This document shows, one piece after another, positions 1 through 7,992 of a stretch of 64,000 nucleotides of DNA. A program made the translations under genes and the position numbers. The notes beneath the pieces were generated by a model. That model worked only from the letters and a program-made list of their open reading frames with translations, did no database searches and had not been told where the DNA came from. Every line of letters starts with the position of its first letter. Within the stretch, counting starts at the first letter, position 1. The DNA is taken from contig NZ_JONR01000009.1 of the NCBI RefSeq assembly GCF_000711955.1, positions 128,212 through 192,211 on the forward strand, written 5' to 3'. The stretch comes from Nevskia soli DSM 19509 (lineage in GTDB: Bacteria > Pseudomonadota > Gammaproteobacteria > Nevskiales > Nevskiaceae).

Positions 1-59
1 GAAATGTACACGAGCGACGAGCAACGCCGCCCTGCATCAAAGGGCAAACCGCCCGAAGG

Positions 60-157
60 GTTGCCCCCCATTTTGCACCAGGCTGCGTTGCTCGCTCCTC
101 ATGTGCATCAGCACACTTCGTCGCTCGCGCCTTGCCTGGCGCAAAATGGGGGGCAAC
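60..157. repeat. Palindromic intergenic repeat
   Basis: Two 24-base arms at 60-83 and 134-157 are reverse complements with one mismatch (outer core GTTGCCCCCCATTTTGC). The loop and left flank contain further related inverted segments (CGAGCGACGAGCAACGC at 11-27 against GCGTTGCTCGCTC at 85-97). No open reading frame explains it. It lies downstream of argB and looks like a dispersed palindromic repeat rather than a simple terminator. Confidence 0.6.
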
Positions 158-231
158 GGTAGGGCTTGGGATTCATCAGAGGCTCCCTAGGGCTGCTGTT
201 TCGAAAGACGCCGGCCCCGCGAGGCCCGGCC

Positions 232-1143
232 TCAGGCCCGGATCAGCGTGCCGATGCCCTGGTCGGTGAACAGCTCCAGCAGCACCGCGTGCTGCAGGCG
301 GCCGTCGATGATCACCGAGCTCTTCACGCCCGAGCGCACCGCATCCAGCGCGCAGGCCACCTTGGGCAGCATGCCGCCGTATACCGTGCCGTCGGCGATC
401 AGCGCCTCGACTTGCGGCACGGTCAGGCCGGTCAGCACCTGGCCCTGCTTGTCCATCAGGCCCTGCACATTGGTCAGCAGCATCAGCTTCTCGGCTTGCA
501 GCACGCTGGCCAGCTTGCCGGCGACGAGATCGGCATTGATGTTGTAGGCGGTGCCGTCGGCGCCGACGCCGACCGGCGCGATCACCGGGATGAAGCCGCC
601 CGCTTCCAGATGGTCCACCACGCGGGGGTCGATCGCATCCACTTCGCCGACCTGGCCGATGTCCTGGCCCTTGATCAGCAGCTTGCGCGCGCGGATCAGG
701 CCGCCGTCCTTGCCGGTGAGGCCGACCGCGCGGCCGCCCTGCTTGGCGATGGCGTTGACCACCGCCTTGTTGACCAGGCCGCCGAGCATCATCTCGACCA
801 CGTCCATGGTCTCGGCGTCGGTGACGCGCATGCCCTCGACGAATTCGCTCTTCTTGCCGAGCTTTTCCAGGTGCTTGCCGATCTGCGGGCCGCCGCCGTG
901 CACCACCACCGGGTGCATGCCCACCGCCTTCATCAGCACGATGTCGCGGGCGAAGCTGTCGATCATGTCGTCGTCGCCCATGGCGTTGCCGCCGTACTTG
1001 ACGACGAAGGTCTTGCCCGCGAAACGGCGGATGTAGGGCAGGGCCTCGGTGAGGACGTGGGCGATGTTGATCGCTTTTTCGTGGTCGATCGGCATTTGGA
1101 CGCGGATATTGCTGGGCAGGAGGGCGCTGGGGTCGGCGGTCAT
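232..1143 (-). CDS. argB: Acetylglutamate kinase
   Basis: 303 residues, the normal length for ArgB. It phosphorylates N-acetylglutamate, the second step of arginine biosynthesis, in the cytosol. The glycine-rich phosphate-binding segments are visible: KYGGNAM near residue 50, VVHGGGPQIG near residue 80, and the C-terminal GGMLPKV segment that contacts nucleotide. The ATG at 1143 leaves about 20 residues ahead of the conserved region. It follows dut by 10 bases on the same strand, so coaBC-DUF1272-dut-argB reads as one operon. In Pseudomonas the comparable order is coaBC-dut-algC-argB; algC is absent here. Identification is secure. Confidence 0.96.
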   Translation of the reverse strand: MTADPSALLPSNIRVQMPIDHEKAINIAHVLTEALPYIRRFAGKTFVVKYGGNAMGDDDMIDSFARDIVLMKAVGMHPVVVHGGGPQIGKHLEKLGKKSEFVEGMRVTDAETMDVVEMMLGGLVNKAVVNAIAKQGGRAVGLTGKDGGLIRARKLLIKGQDIGQVGEVDAIDPRVVDHLEAGGFIPVIAPVGVGADGTAYNINADLVAGKLASVLQAEKLMLLTNVQGLMDKQGQVLTGLTVPQVEALIADGTVYGGMLPKVACALDAVRSGVKSSVIIDGRLQHAVLLELFTDQGIGTLIRA

Positions 1144-1153
1144 TGCGGGCGGG

Positions 1154-1609
1154 TTAGTGCCGCCCGGTGTGGCCGAAGCCGCCTTCGCCGCGATGGCTTG
1201 CCTCGAAGTCGGTGACCAGTTCGAATTCTGCGCGCACCACCGGCACGAACACCAGCTGTGCCAGGCGTTCGCCCGGCTCCATGGTGAAGGTGGTCTGGCC
1301 GCGGTTCCAGCAGGACACCATCAGCTCGCCCTGGTAGTCGGAGTCGATCAGGCCGACCAGGTTGCCGAGCACGATGCCGTGCTTGTGGCCCAGCCCCGAG
1401 CGCGGCAGGATCACCGCCGCCAGGCCCGGGTCGCCGATGTGGATGGCGAGGCCGGTGCGGATCAGCTTGGTCTCGCCCGGAGCCAGGGTCAGCGGTGCGT
1501 CGAGCAGGGCGCGCAGGTCCAGGCCGGCGCTGCCGTCGGTGGCATAGGCGGGCAGGGGCAGCTCGCGACCGATGCGCTGGTCGAGGATCTTCAGTTGGAT
1601 TTTGTTCAC
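1154..1609 (-). CDS. dut: dUTP diphosphatase
   Basis: 151-residue trimeric dUTPase, which hydrolyses dUTP to dUMP and pyrophosphate to keep uracil out of DNA and feed dTMP synthesis. All five family motifs can be read: DGSAGLDLRA, PRSGLGHKHG, GLIDSDYQGEL with the catalytic Asp, GERLAQLVF, and the C-terminal RGEGGFGHTG. The start is a GTG at 1609 that overlaps the stop codon of the upstream DUF1272 gene (GTGA), which implies translational coupling. The last gene of the operon, argB, follows after 10 bases. Confidence 0.96.
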   Translation of the reverse strand: MNKIQLKILDQRIGRELPLPAYATDGSAGLDLRALLDAPLTLAPGETKLIRTGLAIHIGDPGLAAVILPRSGLGHKHGIVLGNLVGLIDSDYQGELMVSCWNRGQTTFTMEPGERLAQLVFVPVVRAEFELVTDFEASHRGEGGFGHTGRH

Positions 1610-1860
1610 GCGGTCAGAACTTTATTGCAGCCTTGGGGATTGTGAATACGTTTCGTGCTGGCCGGGTACTTGGCCAGTGCCGCGGTCGAACGCGGCGGTC
1701 GCGGCAGCAGCTCGCCGCCGCAGTTGGGGCAACGGCCGTGCAGATGCTGTTGCGTGCAGTCGGCGCAGAAGGTGCACTCGAACGAGCAGATGAAGGCGCC
1801 CGCGCTGTCCGCCGGCAGGTCGCGGTTGCAGCACTCGCAGTTGGGGCGCAGTTCGAGCAT
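1606..1860 (-). CDS. DUF1272 family zinc-binding protein
   Basis: 84 residues with a regular set of cysteine pairs (CECC near residue 9, CSFECTFCADC at 30-40, CPNCGG near 47) that fits the small zinc-ribbon-like DUF1272 family. The conserved domain covers roughly residues 1-55; the tail is low-complexity and probably not conserved. The ATG at 1860 lies 9 bases downstream of coaBC and the stop overlaps the dut start. Members of this family have no established function; the metal-binding role is inferred from the cysteines. Confidence 0.85.
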   Translation of the reverse strand: MLELRPNCECCNRDLPADSAGAFICSFECTFCADCTQQHLHGRCPNCGGELLPRPPRSTAALAKYPASTKRIHNPQGCNKVLTA

Positions 1861-1869
1861 GGCTTCCGC

Positions 1870-3102
1870 CTATTTCCGGCCGGCGTGCGTGGCGGCGTAG
1901 CGTTCGGCGATCAACGCCGCCAGCTGGCGCGCCACTTCGCTCTTGCCAGCCGGACCGAGGCTGCGCTCGCCGTCCGTCCAGAACACCTGCAGGGCGTTGT
2001 CGTCGCGATCGAAGGCGCGACCCTCGCCGACCCAGTTGGCCGCGATCAGGTCGAGCTTCTTGCGCTGCAGCTTGCCGCGCGCGTGCTCGGCCAGCTTCTC
2101 GGTTTCGGCGGCGAAGCCGGCGATGAACAGCTGCGGCTGCTCGGCGCGCGCCGCCGACAGGATGTCGGTGTTGCGGGTGAGCGCCAGGTCCAGCGTGTCG
2201 GCGTTTTTCTTGATCTTCTGCCCGGCCGCGCTGACCGGGCGGTAGTCCGCCACCGCGGCGGCGCCGACCAGGATCTGCGCGCCCTCGATCTCCGCCAGCG
2301 TGGCGGCCGCCATCTGCTGCGCCGTTTCCACGTCGACGCGCCGCACGCCGGCCGGCGTGTCCAGGTGCACCGGGCCGCTGACCAGGGTCACCGTTGCGCC
2401 CAGGTGCGCCAGCGCCTCGGCCACGGCATAGCCCTGCTTGCCGGAGGAGCGGTTGGTGATGAAGCGCACCGGATCGATCGGCTCGCGCGTCGGCCCGGCG
2501 GTGACCACCGCGCGCAGGCCGGCCAGCGGGCCGCTTGGGGCGAAATCTCCCAGCACTTCCCGGGCGATGCCTTCCGGCTCGCTCATGCGGCCTTCACCCA
2601 CCTCGCCGCAGGCCTGGGCGCCGCTGCCCGGGCCGATGACGCGCACGCCGCGGCCACGCAGGGTGCTCATATTGGCTTGCGTGGCCGGGTTGGCCCACAT
2701 CAGGCGGTTCATCGCCGGGGCGGCGTAGATCGGCTTGTCGGTGGCCAGGCACAGGGTGCTGAGCAGGTCGTCGGCGAAGCCGTGCGCCAGCCCGGCCAGG
2801 AAATTGGCGGAAGCCGGCGCGATGACGATGGCGTCGGGCCAGCGCGCCAGCTCGATGTGTCCCATCGCCGCCTCGGCCTGCTCGTCCCACAGGCTGTGCC
2901 GGACGGTGCGGCCGGTGAGGGCCTGGAAGGTCTGGGCGGTGACGAAGCGCAGGGCGCCTGCGGTCATCACCACCTGCACCTGGGCACCCGCCTTGATGAA
3001 CTGGCGCGCCAGTTCCGCCCCCTTGTAGGCGGCAATGCCGCCGGTAACGCCAAGGAGGATGCGCGGGCCCGGCGCGGCGGCCGGTGGCAATGCTGATGAC
3101 AT
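1870..3102 (-). CDS. coaBC: Bifunctional phosphopantothenoylcysteine decarboxylase / synthetase
   Basis: 410 residues. CoaBC joins 4'-phosphopantothenate to cysteine and decarboxylates the product in coenzyme A synthesis. The N-terminal flavoprotein (CoaC) half shows the start region LLGVTGGIAAYK, the PAMN motif (APAMNRLMW near residue 127) and the substrate-clamp segment ACGEVGEGRM. The C-terminal CoaB half begins with VVTAGPTREPIDPVRFI near residue 195 and includes the SSGKQGYA turn. I chose the ATG at 3102; a TTG two codons upstream is possible. First gene of the operon with dut and argB, divergent from lemA. Confidence 0.95.
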   Translation of the reverse strand: MSSALPPAAAPGPRILLGVTGGIAAYKGAELARQFIKAGAQVQVVMTAGALRFVTAQTFQALTGRTVRHSLWDEQAEAAMGHIELARWPDAIVIAPASANFLAGLAHGFADDLLSTLCLATDKPIYAAPAMNRLMWANPATQANMSTLRGRGVRVIGPGSGAQACGEVGEGRMSEPEGIAREVLGDFAPSGPLAGLRAVVTAGPTREPIDPVRFITNRSSGKQGYAVAEALAHLGATVTLVSGPVHLDTPAGVRRVDVETAQQMAAATLAEIEGAQILVGAAAVADYRPVSAAGQKIKKNADTLDLALTRNTDILSAARAEQPQLFIAGFAAETEKLAEHARGKLQRKKLDLIAANWVGEGRAFDRDDNALQVFWTDGERSLGPAGKSEVARQLAALIAERYAATHAGRK

Positions 3103-3194
3103 GCGCAAATTCTATCCTGCGTGACGCAGGCCCGCTTTCCCGGGGCCCGTTTAATGCTAATTTGGAGGCCTCTCGGGGCTTGAAGGGGAAGCGC

Positions 3195-3782
3195 ATGGGT
3201 GGCTGGATCGTATTGGTGGTGCTGGTGCTGGCGATTGTCTTCCTGGTGTCGATCTACAACGGCCTGGTGACCTCGCGCAACGGCTACAAGAACGCCTTCT
3301 CGCAGATCGACGTGCAGCTGACCCGGCGTTACGACCTGATCCCCAATCTGGTGGAAACCGCCAAGGGCTACCTCAAGCACGAGCGCGAGACCCTGGAAGC
3401 GGTGATCGCCGCCCGCAACGGCGCGGTCAGCGGCCTGCAGGCGGCCAAGGCCAGCCCGGGCGACCCGCAGGCGATGCAGCAGCTGTCCGGCGCCGAGAAC
3501 GTGCTGACGCAGTCGCTGGGCAGGCTGTTCGCCCTGTCCGAGTCCTATCCTGACCTCAAGGCCAATACCACCATGATGCAGCTGTCGGAGGAGCTGACCT
3601 CCACCGAGAATCGCGTCTCCTTCGCCCGCCAGGCCTACAACGACGCGGTGATGAGCTACAACAACAAGCGCGAGGTGTTCCCCAACAGCATCCTCGCCGG
3701 CGCTTTCAACTTCACCGAGGCCAAGCCGCTGGAGATCGAGAAGCCGGAGATGCGCGCGGCGCCGAAGGTCTCGTTCCAGTAG
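3195..3782 (+). CDS. LemA family membrane protein
   Basis: 195 residues with a single N-terminal membrane helix (IVLVVLVLAIVFLVSIY) followed by a long helical cytoplasmic or periplasmic domain. The conserved LemA features are present: YNGLVTSRN, Q-D-VQLTRRYDLIPNLVE, the AR.A.....G... helix, and the end segment ENRVSFARQAYND. LemA proteins are usually encoded beside membrane proteases or TPM-domain proteins and are thought to affect envelope proteases; here an M48 protease follows. The reading frame stays open back to 3084, but the ATG at 3195 is chosen because it directly precedes the hydrophobic helix. Confidence 0.9.
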   Translation: MGGWIVLVVLVLAIVFLVSIYNGLVTSRNGYKNAFSQIDVQLTRRYDLIPNLVETAKGYLKHERETLEAVIAARNGAVSGLQAAKASPGDPQAMQQLSGAENVLTQSLGRLFALSESYPDLKANTTMMQLSEELTSTENRVSFARQAYNDAVMSYNNKREVFPNSILAGAFNFTEAKPLEIEKPEMRAAPKVSFQ

Positions 3783-3786
3783 AAAC

Positions 3787-3888
3787 CAGTGGCTAGTGAT
3801 CAGTGGCCAGTGACTAGTGGAGCCGGCTCAGTGCCGGACTCCCCGCCTCTGAACTACTGGCCACTAGTCACTAACCACTAGCCACCGC
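3787..3888. repeat. Imperfect inverted repeat built of CTAGTG/CCAGTG units
   Basis: The 109-base gap between lemA and the M48 protease is almost filled by two roughly 33-base arms (about 3787-3820 and 3856-3888) made of alternating AGTGGCTAGTG and AGTGGCCAGTG units. The arms are inverted relative to each other but out of register, so alternative pairings exist. The short spacer contains GAGCCGGCTC (3820-3829). There is no T-run, so a standard rho-independent terminator is unlikely. Confidence 0.7.
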
Positions 3889-3891
3889 TTC

Positions 3892-5826
3892 ATGGACTTC
3901 TTCCAGCAGCAGGCCAAGGTGCGCAGCCGTTCGCGCGGGCTGCTGCTGCTGTTCCTGTTGGCGGTGGCGGGCATCGTCGGCGCCATCGACCTGGTGGTGC
4001 TGGCGGCACTGGGCTTCAGCCGTCATTCGCCCCAGGCCCAGCCGCTGGCGGTGCTGCCGATACTGGCCGGCACCTCGCTGGCGGTAGTGGCGGTGATCGC
4101 CCTGTCGACCCTGTACCGCATCGCCGCGCTCAGCGGCGGCGGCGCCACCGTGGCGAAGGAGCTGGGGGCCACCCTGGTGTCGCCGGATACGCGGGACCCG
4201 GCGCAGCGTCGCCTGCGCAACGTGGTGGAGGAGATCGCCATCGCCTCCGGCGTGGCGGTGCCGCAGATCTTCCTGCTGCAGCAGGAGAGCGGCATCAACG
4301 CCTTCGCCGCCGGCTACTCGCCGTCCGACGCGGTGGTCACGGTGACGCGCGGCGCCCTGGACAAGCTCAGCCGCGACGAGCTGCAGGGCGTCATCGCCCA
4401 CGAGTTCAGCCACATCCTCAACGGCGACATGCGGCTCAACATCCGCCTGATGGGCCTGCTGTTCGGCATCCTGGTGCTGGGCATCATCGGCGGCAAGGTG
4501 CTGCAATACGGGCCGAGCGACCGCAAGGGCGGCGGCGCCATCCTGGCCATCGCGCTGGGCCTGTTCGCCATCGGCTACATCGGCGTGTTCTTCGGCCGCC
4601 TGATCAAGGCCGGCGTGTCGCGCCAGCGCGAATACCTGGCCGACGCCTCGGCGGTGCAGTTCACCCGCCAGACCGAGGGCATCGCCGGAGCGCTGAAGAA
4701 AGTCGCGGGCATCGCGGGCGGCTCCAGGCTGAACAACACCCAGGGCGAGGAAGTGGCCCACATGCTGTTCGGCGACGGCATCGGCTATTCCGCGCTGTTC
4801 GCCACCCATCCGCCGCTGCTGAAGCGGATCAAGGCCCTGGAGCCGAATTTCAACCCGCTGCAGCTGGCCGAACTGGGCAAGACCTGGAATGAGCCCGGGT
4901 ATGCGCCGGTGGACGAGGAGCGGCCGATGATGTCGGATTTCGCCGGCGGTTCGGCGCAGGCAACACGCGGCGGTCCCGCCGTCGCCATGGCGCCTGCCGC
5001 GCTCGCCGCCAGCGTGGCGCAGCCGCGGGCCGCCCACTACGACTGCGCAGCCGCCCTGCGCCAGGCTCTCCCGTCCGACCTGCTGGCGGCCGCGCACGAC
5101 AGCCAGCGCGCCATCGACCTGGTCTTCGCCCTGCTGCTGGAACCAACAGCGGGGCCGGTGCAGGCGGCGCAGCTGCAGGCCATCGACAAGGATTTCGGCG
5201 CGGCGCACGGTGCCGCCTCCGCGGCCCTGCTGCCGGCCCTGGCGGGTCTGGTGCCGGCGCAGCGCCTGCCGCTGGCCGCCATCGCCATTCCCAGCCTGCG
5301 GCAGCAATCGCGCGAGCAGCTGATGCAGCTGATGAAAACCGTCATCGCGCTGATCTACGCCGACGGCCGCGTCGCGGTGTTCGAGTACTGCCTCGGCCGG
5401 GTGCTGCGCGTGCACCTGGCCGAAGTGCTGAATCCGGCCCAGGCCGGCGCCATCGGCCGGCGCAAGCTGGAGGACTGCGGCGAGGAGATCCGCTGCCTGC
5501 TGTCGGTCGTCGCCGGCTTCGGCCAGGACGACCAGGCCTCCGCGCAGCGCGCCTTCCTCGCCGGCGTGCAGCGCCTGCCGCTGCGCCAGACCCTGGTCTA
5601 CCAGCCCACCTCGCCGGACGCCTGGACCTCGGACCTGGACCTGGCCTTGCGCAAGCTCGACGAGCTGGAGCCGCCGGCCAAGGCCCTGCTGCTGGAAGCC
5701 CTGGGCGCGACCATCGCCGCCGACGGCAAGACCAGCCTGGAAGAGGCGGAGCTGTTGCGCGCGGTCTGTGCCGCCCTGCATTGCCCGCTGCCGCCGATGC
5801 TGCAAGAGCAAAGGGAGGCGGCATGA
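3892..5826 (+). CDS. M48 family membrane zinc metalloprotease (HtpX-like) with C-terminal extension
   Basis: 644 residues. Two membrane helices at about 16-42 and 51-80 precede the catalytic motif HEFSH at residues 170-174; two more helices follow (about 184-203 and 210-235) and then EYLADASAV with the third zinc ligand. This layout matches HtpX/M48B proteases of the inner membrane, which degrade damaged membrane proteins. HtpX is about 290 residues, so the last 300 residues are an extra, Ala-rich helical domain probably on the cytosolic side and of unknown function. It lies after lemA in the same direction, and its stop overlaps the radC start (ATGA). Confidence 0.9.
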   Translation: MDFFQQQAKVRSRSRGLLLLFLLAVAGIVGAIDLVVLAALGFSRHSPQAQPLAVLPILAGTSLAVVAVIALSTLYRIAALSGGGATVAKELGATLVSPDTRDPAQRRLRNVVEEIAIASGVAVPQIFLLQQESGINAFAAGYSPSDAVVTVTRGALDKLSRDELQGVIAHEFSHILNGDMRLNIRLMGLLFGILVLGIIGGKVLQYGPSDRKGGGAILAIALGLFAIGYIGVFFGRLIKAGVSRQREYLADASAVQFTRQTEGIAGALKKVAGIAGGSRLNNTQGEEVAHMLFGDGIGYSALFATHPPLLKRIKALEPNFNPLQLAELGKTWNEPGYAPVDEERPMMSDFAGGSAQATRGGPAVAMAPAALAASVAQPRAAHYDCAAALRQALPSDLLAAAHDSQRAIDLVFALLLEPTAGPVQAAQLQAIDKDFGAAHGAASAALLPALAGLVPAQRLPLAAIAIPSLRQQSREQLMQLMKTVIALIYADGRVAVFEYCLGRVLRVHLAEVLNPAQAGAIGRRKLEDCGEEIRCLLSVVAGFGQDDQASAQRAFLAGVQRLPLRQTLVYQPTSPDAWTSDLDLALRKLDELEPPAKALLLEALGATIAADGKTSLEEAELLRAVCAALHCPLPPMLQEQREAA

Positions 5827-6497
5827 GCATCCGCAACTGGCCCGAGGGCGAGCGCCCGCGCGAAAAATTGCTGCAACGAGGCCCGCAGGCCTTGTCCGAC
5901 GCCGAATTGCTGGCCATTTTCCTGCGCACCGGCGTGGCCGGCAAAAGCGCGGTGGACCTGGCGCGGGAACTGATTGGTCGTTTTGGCAGCCTGCGCGCCC
6001 TGCTGCGCGCCGACCAGAAGCAGTTCTGCGCCGCCAAGGGCCTGGGCCAGGCCAAGTTCGTGCAGTTGCAGGCGGTGCTCGAAATCGCCCGCCGCCACTT
6101 GGCGGAGGCGCTGGCCGAGCCGGCGGCGCTGAAAGACCCGGCCCAGGCCAGGAGCTTCCTGCGCGCCCGCCTGCGCGACCTCGACCACGAGGCCTTCGGT
6201 GCCCTGTTCCTCGACACCCAGCACCGCGTGCTGGCCTTCGAGGTGCTGGCCCGCGGCACCCTCAACGCCGCCAGCGTCTACCCGCGCGAGGTGGTCAAGA
6301 CCGCCCTGCGGCACAACGCCGCGGCCCTGATCCTGGCGCATAACCACCCTTCCGGGGTGGCCGAGCCCAGCGACGCCGACCGCAGCCTGACTCGCCGGCT
6401 GCAGGATGCCCTCGGCCTGGTCGATATCCGGGTGCTGGACCACTTCGTGGTGGGCGAAGGCGATCCCGTGTCCTTTGCGGAGCGGGGCTGGCTTTAG
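5823..6497 (+). CDS. radC: RadC family JAB/MPN-domain protein
   Basis: 224 residues. An N-terminal helix-hairpin-helix part (RPREKLLQRG, ALSDAELLAIFLRTG) precedes the JAMM metal site AHNHPSGVAEPSDAD near residues 176-190. RadC was named for DNA repair, but its enzymatic role is unsettled. The ATG at 5823 has a good Shine-Dalgarno (GGGAGG) and overlaps the M48 stop. In E. coli radC lies between coaBC and rpmB-rpmG; here that order is kept but lemA-M48 and a toxin-antitoxin pair are inserted. Confidence 0.94.
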   Translation: MSIRNWPEGERPREKLLQRGPQALSDAELLAIFLRTGVAGKSAVDLARELIGRFGSLRALLRADQKQFCAAKGLGQAKFVQLQAVLEIARRHLAEALAEPAALKDPAQARSFLRARLRDLDHEAFGALFLDTQHRVLAFEVLARGTLNAASVYPREVVKTALRHNAAALILAHNHPSGVAEPSDADRSLTRRLQDALGLVDIRVLDHFVVGEGDPVSFAERGWL

Positions 6498-6511
6498 CCG
6501 CGCAGGTGCTT

Positions 6512-6940
6512 CTACCCGTTTGCGCCGAGGTGTTCCACCAGCTCACGCGGTGTCATGGAACGGCTGCGCGGCGTGACGGCATACAGGGTCAATTCGTCGC
6601 CTGATACCAGTACGGCCCGGGGCTCACAATCGAGCAGGGCCAGAAGATGCGCGTCATTGGGATCGGGTGAAGGGGGAGAGGATTGCGGCTCCCGATGCGT
6701 GCCGTTCGCGGCGATTTCGGTCAGCAGTTCGTCCAGTTCCGTTTCATCCAGGCCGTGTTTGCGCATCAGCCTGGGCCGCAACAGCACCGAGCGGTATTCC
6801 GCCAGCAAATCCGTCGAAAGGAGATAGCGCAATTCTCCGCCCAGCATGCGCTGGAGGATCACGACCGGCGGGGAATCGGGATTCGCCGTCAGCAGCGCCG
6901 ACACCACGACGTTGGTGTCGATCACATACAGCGCGCTCAT
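6512..6940 (-). CDS. PIN-domain toxin (VapC-like RNase)
   Basis: 142 residues with the PIN acidic residues in order: VIDTNVVVSALL (Asp8), an internal Glu in LLAEYRSVL, DPNDAHLLALL, and VSGDELTL. PIN toxins are Mg-dependent RNases that block translation when the antitoxin is lost. The start overlaps the upstream antitoxin stop by four bases (ATGA), the normal antitoxin-first arrangement. It converges on radC with only 14 bases between the stops. Target RNA cannot be inferred. Confidence 0.88.
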   Translation of the reverse strand: MSALYVIDTNVVVSALLTANPDSPPVVILQRMLGGELRYLLSTDLLAEYRSVLLRPRLMRKHGLDETELDELLTEIAANGTHREPQSSPPSPDPNDAHLLALLDCEPRAVLVSGDELTLYAVTPRSRSMTPRELVEHLGANG

Positions 6941-7182
6941 TTCCTGGCGCGTTGCGCGCGGGTCTCGGCGACAGCCAGTTGCATCGCCTGGTCTTCCGGC
7001 AGTGCCGCCCGCTGGCGTGCTTTCTCCAGCAGGTCCAGAGCGGCGGCTTTGGATTTCACACCGTACAGATCCAGGCTTTCGTTGATGATTTCCGCCATCG
7101 TCTTGCCCTGACGGGCAGCGGTTTCCTTCAACGCCGCGTAGCGGGTCGCTGGGAGGGTGACGGTAAAGCGGGTGGTGCTCAT
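6937..7182 (-). CDS. Ribbon-helix-helix antitoxin
   Basis: 81 residues from the ATG at 7182 (an ATG at 7203 would add seven residues outside the domain). The N-terminal RFTVTLPATRYAALKETA and TMAEIINESL segments fit a CopG/Arc-type ribbon-helix-helix fold; the charged helical C-terminus would wrap the toxin. Such antitoxins usually repress their own promoter, which would lie in the 198-base gap before rpmB. Pairs with the PIN toxin by overlap. Confidence 0.85.
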   Translation of the reverse strand: MSTTRFTVTLPATRYAALKETAARQGKTMAEIINESLDLYGVKSKAAALDLLEKARQRAALPEDQAMQLAVAETRAQRARK

Positions 7183-7380
7183 GTGGTGATTATATGCAAA
7201 CACACCACGCCCGGCAAAGTCGCCGGAAATACTCCGCGGAAGCCAGGAAAATCAGGGCCGGCATCGTCGCGTCGAAACGGATCCGCCCCGCACCGTACTA
7301 TTTGCAGCAAATGGTTGCTTCCCGGCGGCCGGGAAGCTATGATCTGCGCCCTTTTGCGGAAAGCGTTCCCGGGTCCTCCC

Positions 7381-7617
7381 ATGTCCAGAGTCTGCCAAGT
7401 CACCGGTAAGAAGCCGATTGTTGGTAACACGGTGTCTCATGCCAACAACAAGCGTCGTCGCCGCTTCCTGCCCAATCTGCACACGCATCGCTTCTGGCTC
7501 GAGACCGAGCAGCGCTTCGTGAGCCTGCGCGTTTCCGCCAACGGCATGCGCATCATCGACAAGAAGGGCCTTGAAGTCGTGGTCGCAGAAATGCGTGCCC
7601 GCGGCGAAAAGGTCTGA
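7381..7617 (+). CDS. rpmB: 50S ribosomal protein L28
   Basis: 78 residues. Starts MSRVCQVTGKKP with the typical VGNTVSHANNKRRRRFLPN loop that binds 23S rRNA. Full length and intact. It is followed 12 bases later by rpmG with its own Shine-Dalgarno (GGAGCG), the usual bacterial pair. The operon ends at the hairpin terminator near 7840. Confidence 0.98.
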   Translation: MSRVCQVTGKKPIVGNTVSHANNKRRRRFLPNLHTHRFWLETEQRFVSLRVSANGMRIIDKKGLEVVVAEMRARGEKV

Positions 7618-7629
7618 TAGGAGCGCACC

Positions 7630-7800
7630 ATGGCCAAGAAAAAAGAACGCGAGAAGATCAAGCTGCTGTCGACCGCCGACACCGGTTTCTTCTACACCAC
7701 GACCAAGAACAAGAAGAACACGCCCGACAAGTTCGAGTTCAAGAAGTACGACCCGATCGTGCGCAAGCATGTCGTGTTCAAGGAAGCCAAGATCAAGTAG
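7630..7800 (+). CDS. rpmG: 50S ribosomal protein L33
   Basis: 56 codons plus stop. The product starts MAKKKEREKIKLLSTADTG and ends KHVVFKEAKIK, matching L33 over its whole length. It lacks the CxxC zinc pairs, so it is the zinc-independent form. Directly behind rpmB in the same operon. Confidence 0.97.
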   Translation: MAKKKEREKIKLLSTADTGFFYTTTKNKKNTPDKFEFKKYDPIVRKHVVFKEAKIK

Positions 7801-7822
7801 GCCGCAGCCGTTTTGCGGCAGT

Positions 7823-7855
7823 GCAAAAGCCCGCCTTTGGCGGGTTTTTGCTTTT
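7823..7855 (+). terminator. Rho-independent terminator of rpmB-rpmG
   Basis: A GC stem CCCGCC-TTT-GGCGGG extended by AAAAG/CTTTT-type pairing, followed by TTTTTGCTTTT, 25 bases after the rpmG stop. Confidence 0.9.
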
Positions 7856-7992
7856 CGATGCTTTGCCCAGGTTGAACGCGGCGTCAGGAATCCAGAGCTC
7901 CCGTAAGCGCCATTTTCACTATTTGTTCTAAAAATAGTCATTGCGGAGGAGTAGGCTTGGCCGCTAGTGTTCATCCCGCTCCACAGGCTTGA

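Noticed and set aside
1495..3096. 533-codon frame antisense to coaBC
   Set aside because: Shadow frame; coaBC motifs are complete on the minus strand.
3871..5811. 646-codon open frame antisense to the M48 protease
   Set aside because: High GC content keeps the reverse frame open; the product is Gln/Arg/Ala-rich low-complexity, while the plus-strand frame has HEFSH and membrane helices.
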